A stretch of DNA of 64,000 nucleotides from Pseudomonadales bacterium (GTDB lineage Bacteria; Pseudomonadota; Gammaproteobacteria; Pseudomonadales; Ketobacteraceae): positions 62,001-126,000 of the forward strand of contig NZXG01000040.1 in NCBI GenBank assembly GCA_002701845.1, read 5' to 3'. The first letter of the stretch is position 1; each line of letters starts with the position of its first letter. A program made the position numbers and the translations under genes. Positions 9,362 through 17,344 of the stretch are shown piece after piece. The notes under the pieces were generated by a model. It worked only from the letters and a program-made list of their open reading frames with translations. It searched no databases and was not told the origin of the DNA.

Positions 9362-10351
9362 TTGACGGTACCGAATTCCGGCAAGGTTTTGTTTGTGCTG
9401 TCCGTGGATACGGAAGAGGAATTCGATTGGGAGGGGGCGTTTCCCCAGCGGGATTGTTGCGTGGACAACATCAACTATTTACCGGAGTTTCATCAACACT
9501 GTGAAACGCTGGGGGTGCGGCCCACCTATCTGGTGGATTACCCGGTGGCCACCACCGCGGCCTCGGCCACCATTTTGCGCGCCATTCTCAGCACCGGCAG
9601 CGCCGAGGTGGGTGCCCATTTACATCCCTGGTGCACGCCGCCCATCGAGGGGGAAAATACCGAGCGGGAATCCCATGTAATCAACCTGCCAGCGACGCTG
9701 GTGCGTAGCAAGCTGGCCACCCTGGTGACGGCTATTGAGGACAATTTACAGGTGCGGCCCAAAGTGTTTCGCACCGGGCGTTGGGGAATTGACGCCAAGG
9801 TCATGGAAATACTGCTGGAGTTCGGGTTTGAAGTGGACTCCAGCGTCTACCCCTATTATGAGAACCAGTACTTCTCCTGTATGGATGCCTGTGACGTGCC
9901 CTACTGGCCCGATCTGGGTTACCCCAATCGCCCCGGCCAACAACGGCGGATTTACGAATTGCCCATTACGTCCGGCTTCAACCGTCCCGGCTTCCCGTTT
10001 TGGGCGGGATTGCACCGGGCGTTTTCCTCCATCATCGTGCGCAAGGCGCGGCTGGTGGGTCTGGCCTGGCATACCCGACTGTTTCGCAAACTGTTTCTGA
10101 GCCCGGAGCTGACCGCGGTGGACGACATGTTGCGATTGGTGGATGCCGCCGTGGCCTCCGGCAATCCGGCGATCCATATGTTCCTGCACAGCTCCACCCT
10201 GCTGGAGGAACGGGGCGAATACAACCGGCATAAAATCGGTCGGGCGGAGTTGTACCAGAGTATCCGGGCCGTGGTGGAGCACCTGCAGGCGCGGGTGGAT
10301 GTGGAGTTTTGCACCATCTCGGAAGCCGCGCAGCGGTTGCAGAGTCGGTAG
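9362..10351 (+). CDS. Polysaccharide deacetylase-like protein
   Basis: This is a 329-residue NodB-fold protein. The opening KVLFVLSVDTEEEFDWEG gives the first catalytic Asp, and GAHLHPWCTPP is the metal-binding HxxH-like turn (H-L-H). FRTGRWGID takes the place of the usual RxP motif. A GGAGG at 9348-9352 is nine bases before TTG 9362, which decides the start; the longer frame from GTG 9320 would run through the end of the upstream gene. Two deacetylases in one locus suggest two amino-sugar targets, or a deacetylase and a non-catalytic relative. The second is less canonical than the one at 1761. Confidence 0.75.
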   Translation: MTVPNSGKVLFVLSVDTEEEFDWEGAFPQRDCCVDNINYLPEFHQHCETLGVRPTYLVDYPVATTAASATILRAILSTGSAEVGAHLHPWCTPPIEGENTERESHVINLPATLVRSKLATLVTAIEDNLQVRPKVFRTGRWGIDAKVMEILLEFGFEVDSSVYPYYENQYFSCMDACDVPYWPDLGYPNRPGQQRRIYELPITSGFNRPGFPFWAGLHRAFSSIIVRKARLVGLAWHTRLFRKLFLSPELTAVDDMLRLVDAAVASGNPAIHMFLHSSTLLEERGEYNRHKIGRAELYQSIRAVVEHLQARVDVEFCTISEAAQRLQSR

Positions 10352-10367
10352 CGGCGGGAGTATTAGC

Positions 10368-11405
10368 GTGCTGCAGATAGAACAGATCAGCCTGGACAAT
10401 TCAAAAGACTGGGATGCCTATGTGCATGGCCACCCCACTGCCTCGCCCTATCATCTGATGGCCTGGGGCCAGGCAGTCCAGCGCGCCTATGGTCATGAAG
10501 CGGTGTATCTGGCGGCGAAAGAGAAGGGCCAAATCTGTGGCGTATTGCCCTTGGTGTCCATGCGCGTGCCGCTGTTGGGGGCACAATTCTGTTCCCTGCC
10601 GTTTTGCGACCTGGGTGGCGTGCTGGCGGATTCCGATGCTGCCCGTCAGGCCCTGATCACCCGCGCCGGCGAACTGATGGCGGCCCGTGGTATCCGTCAC
10701 ACGGCGTTGCGTCACAGTGAGCGGGAGACTCAGCCGGACGCCGCCGCAGGCAGTAAAGTGCGGATGCTGTTGCCGCTGCAGTCCTCGGCGGATGAGCAGT
10801 TCCAGCAGTTCAAGTCCAAACTGCGCAGTCAGGTACGTAAAGCGGGCAAAAATGGCGTGGCGTTTACTGAAGGCAGTACCCCCGCCCGCCGCCAGCAGTT
10901 TTACCAGGTAATGCAGGTGAATATGCATCAACTGGGCTCACCGGTGCACTCCCGCCGGTGGTTCGATGCGGTGCTGGATGCCTATGGCGACCAGGCCCGC
11001 CTGGGATTGGTGGAGTTTGAAGGCCAGACCGTGGGTGGCGCTATTATTCTGTTGTGTGGCGCTACCGTTACCGTACCCTGGGCGTCCACCCTGCCGCAAT
11101 TCAATCGGCTGTCCCCCAATATGCTGCTGTACTGGGGGCTGTTGTCGCTGGCGGCCAATAGCGGCTATAAGACCTTCGACTTTGGCCGTTCCACCGTGGG
11201 CGAAGGCACTTACCGATTCAAGAAACAGTGGGGTGCGGAGCCGGTACCCCTGCAATGGGAACAGTTAACCGCCGACGGTCTGGCGCCGATCCCGGGTTCC
11301 GAAGGTGGTGGAATGCGGGACAAGGTGGCCACGGCCTGGCAGAAGCTGCCACCGGCCGTGGTTAACTGGCTGGGGCCAATATTACGGCGGTATATCAGCT
11401 TGTAG
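10368..11405 (+). CDS. FemAB-like GNAT protein of XrtA/PEP-CTERM loci
   Basis: This 345-residue protein has the double-GNAT look of the FemAB family associated with XrtA systems (TIGR03019-like). Typical segments are SPYHLMAWGQAVQRAYGHE near the N-terminus, the central LKSKLRSQVRKAGKNGV-type helix, and the C-terminal YKTFDFGRSTVGEGTYRFK. Family members are presumed to transfer an aminoacyl or acyl group, but the substrate in these loci is not established. The start is taken as GTG 10368 because GGGAG at 10356-10360 lies at good spacing; the open frame continues upstream only as an overlap with the preceding gene. Confidence 0.85.
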   Translation: MLQIEQISLDNSKDWDAYVHGHPTASPYHLMAWGQAVQRAYGHEAVYLAAKEKGQICGVLPLVSMRVPLLGAQFCSLPFCDLGGVLADSDAARQALITRAGELMAARGIRHTALRHSERETQPDAAAGSKVRMLLPLQSSADEQFQQFKSKLRSQVRKAGKNGVAFTEGSTPARRQQFYQVMQVNMHQLGSPVHSRRWFDAVLDAYGDQARLGLVEFEGQTVGGAIILLCGATVTVPWASTLPQFNRLSPNMLLYWGLLSLAANSGYKTFDFGRSTVGEGTYRFKKQWGAEPVPLQWEQLTADGLAPIPGSEGGGMRDKVATAWQKLPPAVVNWLGPILRRYISL

Positions 11406-11422
11406 AATATGAGTGGCGAACT

Positions 11423-13351
11423 ATGTGCGGAATAGCGGGGTTTACCCGATTCAAAACCGGCCGGGGCGATCAGGCATTGCTCCAGCAAATGGGCCAGGTG
11501 ATTCTTCATCGCGGCCCGGATGCCGGTGGTGAATATCTGGATGATGAGGTGGGCCTGTGCCATCGTCGCCTGAGCATCATTGATCTTTCCGCCGCTGGCA
11601 ACCAGCCCATGCATTCCGTGGACGGCAAGCTGGTTATTGTGTTCAACGGCGAGATCTACAACTTCCAGCCGCTACGGCAGGAATTACTGGCGCAGGGCTA
11701 TGCATTCGCATCCCGCACCGACACCGAAGTACTCATGGCCCTGTACCAGCGTGACGGCGCCGACATGGTCACCAAGATCAACGGCATGTTCGCCTTTGCC
11801 ATCTGGGACCGGGAGCAGCGGACTCTGTTTCTGGCCCGGGACCGGCTGGGTAAGAAGCCCTTGTATTATTATCCCAGCGACGATGGGGTGGTGTTTGGGT
11901 CTGAATTGAAATCCCTGATGCAGATGCCTGGCGTGCCACGCCGTATCCGCGCCGATGCCGTCTACGACTTTTTCGCTTATCAGTATGTGCCGGACCCCAA
12001 AACCATTTTTGAGGATATTTACAAACTGGAGCCGGGGCACACACTGACGGTGACGCCGGAGGGTATAACCCGTCAGCAATACTGGAACCTGTCTTTTCAG
12101 CATCCAATAGCCCTGGACACCGGTACCGGGGCGAAGGGCAACCCCGCCCGGAGTGAGACGCAGATTGCCGATGAACTGCTGAACCTGATCCGGGATGCGG
12201 TGGCCAGTCGCATGATCAGTGATGTTCCCTTGGGCGCATTTCTCAGTGGCGGCGTGGATTCCAGCGGCGTGGTGGGTTTGATGGCCCAGTCCAGCCCCAA
12301 GCCGGTGACCACCTGCTCCATTGGCTTTGATTCGCAAGAGTTTGATGAAGTGGATTTCGCCCGGGAGATCGCCCGCCAGTTTAAAACCGATCATCATGAA
12401 TTCACCGTCAGGGAAAACGTACCGGCCAATCTGGAGCGGATCGCGGCTTTCTTCGACGAACCCTTTGCCGACCCCTCCCTGGTACCCACCTATTTCGTCT
12501 CGCAACTGGCGCGTCAGCAGGTGACCGTGGCCCTGGCGGGGGATGGCGGTGACGAAGACTTTGCCGGCTACGCCAAGTACGCGGTGGACGCCATGGAAAA
12601 TCGCCTGCGTAACCGGGTGCCCGGCTTTGTGCGGCATAAGATCATGCCTGCCCTGGCACGGCTGTTGGCCGGCGCGGGCAATCCGTTATTGCGCAAGGCC
12701 CATACTCTTTGCACCACTCTGAGCCGGGATCCGGCCTACGGTTTCTTCCTCACCAATTCCTTTTTTCGTCAGCACCTCTGGGATGATCTGGTTACCGACT
12801 CTTTCAGCGCCCGGCTGAAAGACTATCATCCCGCCGATATCACCCTGCGCCATTATCAGGAGGCCCCCGCGGAGGACCATCTGTCCCGCATTCTTTACAC
12901 CGATTTTAAAACCTATCTGCCGGGCGATATTCTGGTGAAGGTGGACCGGATGAGTATGGCCAACTCCCTGGAGGTACGGGCGCCGCTGCTGGACTATCAG
13001 GTAGTGGAGTACGCGGCGAAAATTCCCTCGGCCCTGAAGCTGAACAACGGCGATAAGAAATATATTCTCAAACGGGCCTTCAGCAAACTGTTAAGCCACG
13101 ACACGCTTTATCGCAAGAAGATGGGGTTCTCGGTGCCGCTGGCGGATTGGCTGCGCCATGAAATCAAAGATCAGGCGGAAGACTGGCTGTTCAACTCGCC
13201 GGCGGGGGTGCGGGATTACTTCAAGCTGAACCGTTTGCGGCAAATCTGGGATCAGCACCAGTCCGGTCAGCAGGATTACAGCAGCGAACTCTGGAGCATG
13301 GTGATGTTTCAGTTGTGGTTCAATCGCTACGGGGTGGAGCCCTCCCCATGA
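11423..13351 (+). CDS. XrtA-associated asparagine synthetase-like amidotransferase
   Basis: This 642-residue protein has the class II glutamine amidotransferase domain with catalytic Cys2 (MCGIAGFTRF) and the RGPDAGGEY and RRLSIIDL motifs. It continues with an AsnB-like ATP-pyrophosphatase domain with the P-loop LSGGVDSSGVVG near residue 270. It matches the TIGR03108-type amidotransferase of exosortase A loci, which may amidate a uronic acid or other carboxylate in the exopolysaccharide rather than make free asparagine. It starts 17 bases after the FemAB-like gene, and its stop overlaps the next ATG. Full length, with no missing motif seen. Confidence 0.92.
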   Translation: MCGIAGFTRFKTGRGDQALLQQMGQVILHRGPDAGGEYLDDEVGLCHRRLSIIDLSAAGNQPMHSVDGKLVIVFNGEIYNFQPLRQELLAQGYAFASRTDTEVLMALYQRDGADMVTKINGMFAFAIWDREQRTLFLARDRLGKKPLYYYPSDDGVVFGSELKSLMQMPGVPRRIRADAVYDFFAYQYVPDPKTIFEDIYKLEPGHTLTVTPEGITRQQYWNLSFQHPIALDTGTGAKGNPARSETQIADELLNLIRDAVASRMISDVPLGAFLSGGVDSSGVVGLMAQSSPKPVTTCSIGFDSQEFDEVDFAREIARQFKTDHHEFTVRENVPANLERIAAFFDEPFADPSLVPTYFVSQLARQQVTVALAGDGGDEDFAGYAKYAVDAMENRLRNRVPGFVRHKIMPALARLLAGAGNPLLRKAHTLCTTLSRDPAYGFFLTNSFFRQHLWDDLVTDSFSARLKDYHPADITLRHYQEAPAEDHLSRILYTDFKTYLPGDILVKVDRMSMANSLEVRAPLLDYQVVEYAAKIPSALKLNNGDKKYILKRAFSKLLSHDTLYRKKMGFSVPLADWLRHEIKDQAEDWLFNSPAGVRDYFKLNRLRQIWDQHQSGQQDYSSELWSMVMFQLWFNRYGVEPSP

Positions 13352-14454
13352 GCGTGCGAAAAATTCTCCATGTTACTTACGATATGAACATTGGCGGCAC
13401 CGAACAGGTGATCAGAAACCTGGTGCTGGGGCTGGATCGCAACCGGTTTGAATCCAGCATCCTCTGTATTGATGGTGACATCGGCCCCTGGGGCCGGGAA
13501 CTGCAACAGCAGGGAATCGAGCACTACTGTTTTCAGCGTCAGCCGGGATTCGATTTGAATCTTATCCGCCAGATCCGGCAGTTGGTACGCAGCGGAGGGT
13601 TCCACCTGATCCATGCTCATCAGTATTCCCCCTACACCTACGGCTGGTTCGGCAGTGTCTTTACCGGGGTACCGATCATCTTCACCGAGCACGGCCGGTT
13701 CTATCCCGACTTCGGCACCCGCAAGCGCAAACTGATCAACCCCCTCCTGCAGACGCGAACCGCCGCCATCACCGCCATCTCCGAAGCCACCAAACAGGCA
13801 TTGGTGGTGCATGAAAACTTTAGCCAGGCAAAGATCCAGGTCATCTATAACGGTATCGCCGACAGCCGCTGTGACCGGGAACCGGAACTGGCGGAATCCC
13901 TGGGCCTGAGCCCGGCCAATGTGGTACTGGGCACTATCTCCCGGCTGGACCCCATCAAGAACCAGCCCATGATGATCCGGGCTTTTGCCCAGTGTCTGCA
14001 ACAGCATCCCCAGCTGCGCCTGCTGATTGTGGGGGATGGCCCCCAGCGCGAGGAGTTGCAGGCGCTGGTGGAAGAGCTGGATGTCAGTGACGCGGTGATC
14101 TTTACCGGTTTCCAGCCCAACCCCCAACGCTATCTGGCACTGATGGATGTGTTTTTGCTGCCTTCGTTCAGTGAGGGCACTTCAATGACCCTGTTGGAGG
14201 CCATGTGTTTTGGTATCCCAACGGTGGCCACTGCCGTGGGTGGCACCCCGGAAATTATCCAGGATGGCGTGTCGGGGATTCTGACACCCAATGCTGATCA
14301 GATTGCGCTCACTCAGGCCCTTGAAAAGATCGTGACGGAAAAGGCCTTACGGCAGGCATTGGGCAACCGTGCCCGCGAGGAATACGAAACCCGGTTTACC
14401 ACAGCCTGTATGACGGAGGGGTTTGAAGCGCTCTATACCCGCGTGCTGAAGTGA
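13348..14454 (+). CDS. GT4 glycosyltransferase
   Basis: This 368-residue GT-B enzyme opens with ILHVTYDMNIGGTEQVIRN, the GGxE acceptor-loop type of GT4, and has the C-terminal donor site (LGTISRLDPIKNQPMMIRAF, LLIVGDGPQREEL, PSFSEGTSMTLLEAMCFGIP). The ATG at 13348 overlaps the TGA of the amidotransferase gene (ATGA), so it is translationally coupled and closes the seven-gene run. It occupies the place where XrtA loci often carry a second dedicated glycosyltransferase (stp2), but the sequence alone does not let me assign that subfamily. Confidence 0.86.
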   Translation: MSVRKILHVTYDMNIGGTEQVIRNLVLGLDRNRFESSILCIDGDIGPWGRELQQQGIEHYCFQRQPGFDLNLIRQIRQLVRSGGFHLIHAHQYSPYTYGWFGSVFTGVPIIFTEHGRFYPDFGTRKRKLINPLLQTRTAAITAISEATKQALVVHENFSQAKIQVIYNGIADSRCDREPELAESLGLSPANVVLGTISRLDPIKNQPMMIRAFAQCLQQHPQLRLLIVGDGPQREELQALVEELDVSDAVIFTGFQPNPQRYLALMDVFLLPSFSEGTSMTLLEAMCFGIPTVATAVGGTPEIIQDGVSGILTPNADQIALTQALEKIVTEKALRQALGNRAREEYETRFTTACMTEGFEALYTRVLK

Positions 14455-14471
14455 AACCAGGCGGGGTCTGT

Positions 14472-14521
14472 GGCATTGCGGTAAACAGGGTGTCGAATAA
14501 TTTAACATTCAACGCAATGCC
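14472..14521. repeat. 9-bp inverted repeat upstream of the PEP-CTERM promoter
   Basis: GGCATTGCG at 14472-14480 is matched by its exact reverse complement CGCAATGCC at 14513-14521, with a 32-base spacer that contains a smaller GAAT/ATTC pair. It lies 49-98 bases upstream of the sigma-54-like element. It could be an enhancer site for an activator such as PrsR, or a weak transcription end for the preceding operon. There is no T tract, which argues against a classical terminator. Confidence 0.45.
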
Positions 14522-14569
14522 CTAATTCGGTTTGTGTGATAAATTCATGAAATCAAAGTAATTTTCTCT

Positions 14570-14586
14570 CTGGAATAACTATTGCT
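14570..14586 (+). promoter_or_regulatory. Sigma-54-like (-24/-12) promoter of the PEP-CTERM gene
   Basis: The string CTGGAATAACTATTGCT has GG and GC separated by exactly ten bases and a full TTGCT at -12. The -24 half keeps CTGG and one A of the consensus TGGCAC. A start would fall near 14597, giving about a 46-base leader before the ATG at 14643. PEP-CTERM genes in other proteobacteria are known to be driven by RpoN with the PrsK/PrsR two-component system, which supports the call. Those regulators are not in the window. Confidence 0.6.
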
Positions 14587-14642
14587 TTAAAAACAGAATA
14601 ATCATAATTCGAATAGTTATAGGCGTGAAAAGGATTCTTTGT

Positions 14643-15365
14643 ATGACACGTTTATCCAGGGATAGCTCCCAAAAGGGTTTGGTTTTGCGTTTGGTTGTGG
14701 GTTTGACCCTGTTGCTGGGGTTTGCCCAAATGTCCCACGCGGTGTTTATCAGTATGGACAGCGAGTATGGTGCTGGTTCAATCACGCTGGACACCGATAC
14801 TGGGTTGGAATGGATTGATCCTTATCTGCCAATTGTCCTTGGGGGGCCTAGTGCAACTTCGCCTATCGTAAAAAATACTTACCATGATGTTCTGGTAGAA
14901 ATACAGGATGGCGGTTTTTTTGATGGTTTCAGGTTTGCTAAATATGATGAAATTCAGACGTTGCTCTATTCTTCAGCAGGGTTTGATCCGTTGACCTCCT
15001 CCGGCAGCAGTTTTGGTTCAGAGAGCGATATGATAGCAGCTGCTCATTTGTTGTCTTTTTTTGATTCTACACAAGGAAGTGGTGACCCATCTTCTGGAAG
15101 TTACATGCGTATTTTAGATGCTATATATGACAGTGGAGATCCCGACAATCCTGAGGGTGTTGCGATATTTACAGGTAGGCATGGTGATCAGTTGACCTAT
15201 GGTTCAATTTACCATTATGGAACGCCATTATCTCTAAGCGGAAACCCGGAACCTTATGGCTTCTGGCTGGTACGTGACTCAAGTATAAAAGTTTCTGAGC
15301 CTTCCACGTTGCTATTGATTATAGGCAGTTTGTGTTTGCTTGGGTTTTCTAGAAAGTACAGCTAA
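14643..15365 (+). CDS. PEP-CTERM sorting-domain protein (probable XrtA substrate)
   Basis: This 240-residue exported protein has a signal peptide (hydrophobic LRLVVGLTLLLGFA, likely cut after SHA near residue 33). A middle domain follows with TDTGLEWIDPYLP, GFRFAKYDEIQTLL and YGFWLVRDS, a common DUF1566-like layout among PEP-CTERM proteins. The C-terminal tail is SEPSTLLLIIGSLCLLGF followed by SRKYS: a short motif, one membrane helix and a basic end. The motif reads SEP instead of PEP. AGGA nine bases before ATG 14643 decides the start over GTG 14625. It is monocistronic, AT-richer than its left neighbours, and the only PEP-CTERM protein in the window. Confidence 0.88.
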   Translation: MTRLSRDSSQKGLVLRLVVGLTLLLGFAQMSHAVFISMDSEYGAGSITLDTDTGLEWIDPYLPIVLGGPSATSPIVKNTYHDVLVEIQDGGFFDGFRFAKYDEIQTLLYSSAGFDPLTSSGSSFGSESDMIAAAHLLSFFDSTQGSGDPSSGSYMRILDAIYDSGDPDNPEGVAIFTGRHGDQLTYGSIYHYGTPLSLSGNPEPYGFWLVRDSSIKVSEPSTLLLIIGSLCLLGFSRKYS

Positions 15366-15477
15366 ATATTTTGAGTTTTTCCGATAGCGAGGAGTCGCGA
15401 GCTTATTTCTTCCTTTTTTGTTCTAACCCAGAAGTGTGTACTGAAGGACTTTAATTTAACCAGCCTGACGTTAGACA
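15366..15477. other. Convergent spacer with weak hairpin and T-rich stretch
   Basis: GCGA at 15387-15390 pairs with TCGC at 15395-15398, and a T-rich stretch follows about ten bases later. This could be a weak terminator for the PEP-CTERM gene. The stem is only four base pairs, so the call is tentative. Confidence 0.25.
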
Positions 15478-17052
15478 TTACTCAATCAAGCCGGAAGATA
15501 ACGAAATGCTTTTCATGGAGTCCGGCAGAGCGGCATCATTGCGTAAAACAACCAGTTCAATTTCCTGATCGGATCGATAAAAGCTGCCACTGTAGGCCAG
15601 TGAAACCTGCGATAGCCCGGTAAGTCGTTTCACGGCAGCGTCTTCCTGCTCCGACAGATTCCCAGGCTCCACGAAAATGTAGCGAACCCGGTAATCGTTT
15701 AGCGTAGCCAGCACGTTGTCGGGATTTTGGAACAAGTCATCGCCCTGCAATATGTAGTGATTACGCTGCTGGTCTTTAACCCGGATCAGATAAACAAATA
15801 TTTGCCGATAACTGCCGAAATAAGCGAAGTTCCCATCAGTCTTTGACACATCAAAATTTTTCACAATATCCGCAGCGCCTTTTATGCTGTGGATTTTTGT
15901 GTCCGTGAGGTGGGTGATAGAAAGCCCGGAACAGGCCAGGAGAACAACAGGCGCAAACCGTTGGCTTCGGTTGCGCAGCAGTTTAAACACATCCCAGATT
16001 ACGGTGGTGGTCAGTATCACAATTGGGATGGCAATCAAACTCAAAAAGCGCTCAGACTTATTGTCGAAAAACGAAAATATCAGATAAAAAGCCCCTATCC
16101 AGGTCAGATAAAGAGCGTTCTTTTTTAAAGCATCCCTGCTGCTGATAGCAAAGACCAAAGCCACAACGAAGAGTAGCGTCAATACCGGGTTCAGAAAATC
16201 TGTCAGTGCGGCGGGATAGTATAACCAGCTTTCCACAGACCAGCGCCCTGGGCCCGCATAGTCGCTCATGATGAGCTGGGTGTTACTGCCTACGGACTGC
16301 GCAAGATTCGCTTTGCCGTATACCAGTGTAAATACAAGGAGTGGTGCGGTAATGACAGTGAAGCTCAGTAAGGCGAACCAAGGGCCCAACTGTTTAAGGT
16401 GTCCCCGATGATTGGTTACCATATCGATGGCGACGGCAATTAGAAGGATAAAAGCAGTTTGTTTTGTATACAGTGCTGCTGAGGCGAAAACCGCGAACAA
16501 TTGCCATTTCCAAAAAGCTCTGTGGGTGGTTTTGGTAACCTGCAAGTAAACGCTTAATGCCAATGCCATCATTGCCAGCGTCGGGATCTCGCGCATAATA
16601 GAATTGAAATACGGATAAAGTCCGGGTAGTGTTATCAGTAACAACGAGCCAAAGAAAGCATGAATATATTGGGTGGTTTGTTTCAGGAGATAGAAGCAAG
16701 ATAAAGCGAGTACCACTCCGAAAAACAGTACGGAAATTTGGGCGGTCAGTAGCGATATACCCCCGACCGTGAAAAACAAGCCCTCCACGAATGGAAAGAG
16801 CGGGGGCCAGAAGATAAAACCAAGTGCTGGATATTGTTTGTAGTAATCGATGGGGTAGTTCTTCAGGTTCGTAAACGGGAGATCGTAAAAAAAGTCACGA
16901 AAAAAAACGCCATCCATTAAATTGTGTGCCTCATCCAAACCGCCAATATGGGGGTTCAGTAGGCTCAAGCTGGACACGGCGAGAACACTAACCAAGCATG
17001 CGAGAAACACACTTAACCGTCCGACGAGGTTGCGTAAATGATGTTCCGCCAT
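15478..17052 (-). CDS. Polytopic GT-C-like (ArnT/PMT-type) membrane protein
   Basis: This 524-residue protein has around ten or more hydrophobic helices. The first large extracytoplasmic loop carries an acidic pair in GGLDEAHNLMDGVFF and then WPPLFPFVEGLFF, the layout of polyprenyl-phosphate-dependent GT-C glycosyltransferases. The C-terminal ~130 residues look like a periplasmic soluble domain. It could transfer a sugar to a polysaccharide, lipid or protein on the periplasmic side. The start at 17052 is chosen because GGGGAG lies about ten bases upstream on the minus strand; a TTG 18 bases further would add six residues. It is transcribed alone, opposite to both neighbours. Confidence 0.65.
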   Translation of the reverse strand: MAEHHLRNLVGRLSVFLACLVSVLAVSSLSLLNPHIGGLDEAHNLMDGVFFRDFFYDLPFTNLKNYPIDYYKQYPALGFIFWPPLFPFVEGLFFTVGGISLLTAQISVLFFGVVLALSCFYLLKQTTQYIHAFFGSLLLITLPGLYPYFNSIMREIPTLAMMALALSVYLQVTKTTHRAFWKWQLFAVFASAALYTKQTAFILLIAVAIDMVTNHRGHLKQLGPWFALLSFTVITAPLLVFTLVYGKANLAQSVGSNTQLIMSDYAGPGRWSVESWLYYPAALTDFLNPVLTLLFVVALVFAISSRDALKKNALYLTWIGAFYLIFSFFDNKSERFLSLIAIPIVILTTTVIWDVFKLLRNRSQRFAPVVLLACSGLSITHLTDTKIHSIKGAADIVKNFDVSKTDGNFAYFGSYRQIFVYLIRVKDQQRNHYILQGDDLFQNPDNVLATLNDYRVRYIFVEPGNLSEQEDAAVKRLTGLSQVSLAYSGSFYRSDQEIELVVLRNDAALPDSMKSISLSSGLIE

Positions 17053-17270
17053 GAAACTGATTCTCCCCAAGCAATCTGCACCGAAGAAATGGGTGCATTA
17101 CATTCGCATGAATCCCGCTGCAGCTGGGACAAGTTTGCCACCCCAAGTGTGCCGCCTTTATGCAATAAGTTGCAATAAATGCGGTGATAGGAAGCCACTT
17201 CTTAGTTTTAAGATACTATACAATGTAACTGTTTTCAGGTGGGAGAAACTTTTTCAAGCCTGCTATTGGG

Positions 17271-17286
17271 TGGGGTGATTCTTGCT
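17271..17286 (+). promoter_or_regulatory. Possible second sigma-54-like promoter
   Basis: TGGGGTGATTCTTGCT has GG (17272-17273) and GC (17284-17285) ten bases apart with a complete CTTGCT at -12. The -24 half keeps TGG and a G but not CAC. A start near 17297 would give a leader of about 48 bases before the ATG at 17345, close to the geometry at the PEP-CTERM gene. This is weaker than the 14570 element. Confidence 0.35.
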
Positions 17287-17344
17287 GCCATATACAGTAA
17301 ACAGTGAACGGATATGGGTTTTGATAGTTTGATGTTCAGGAGTC

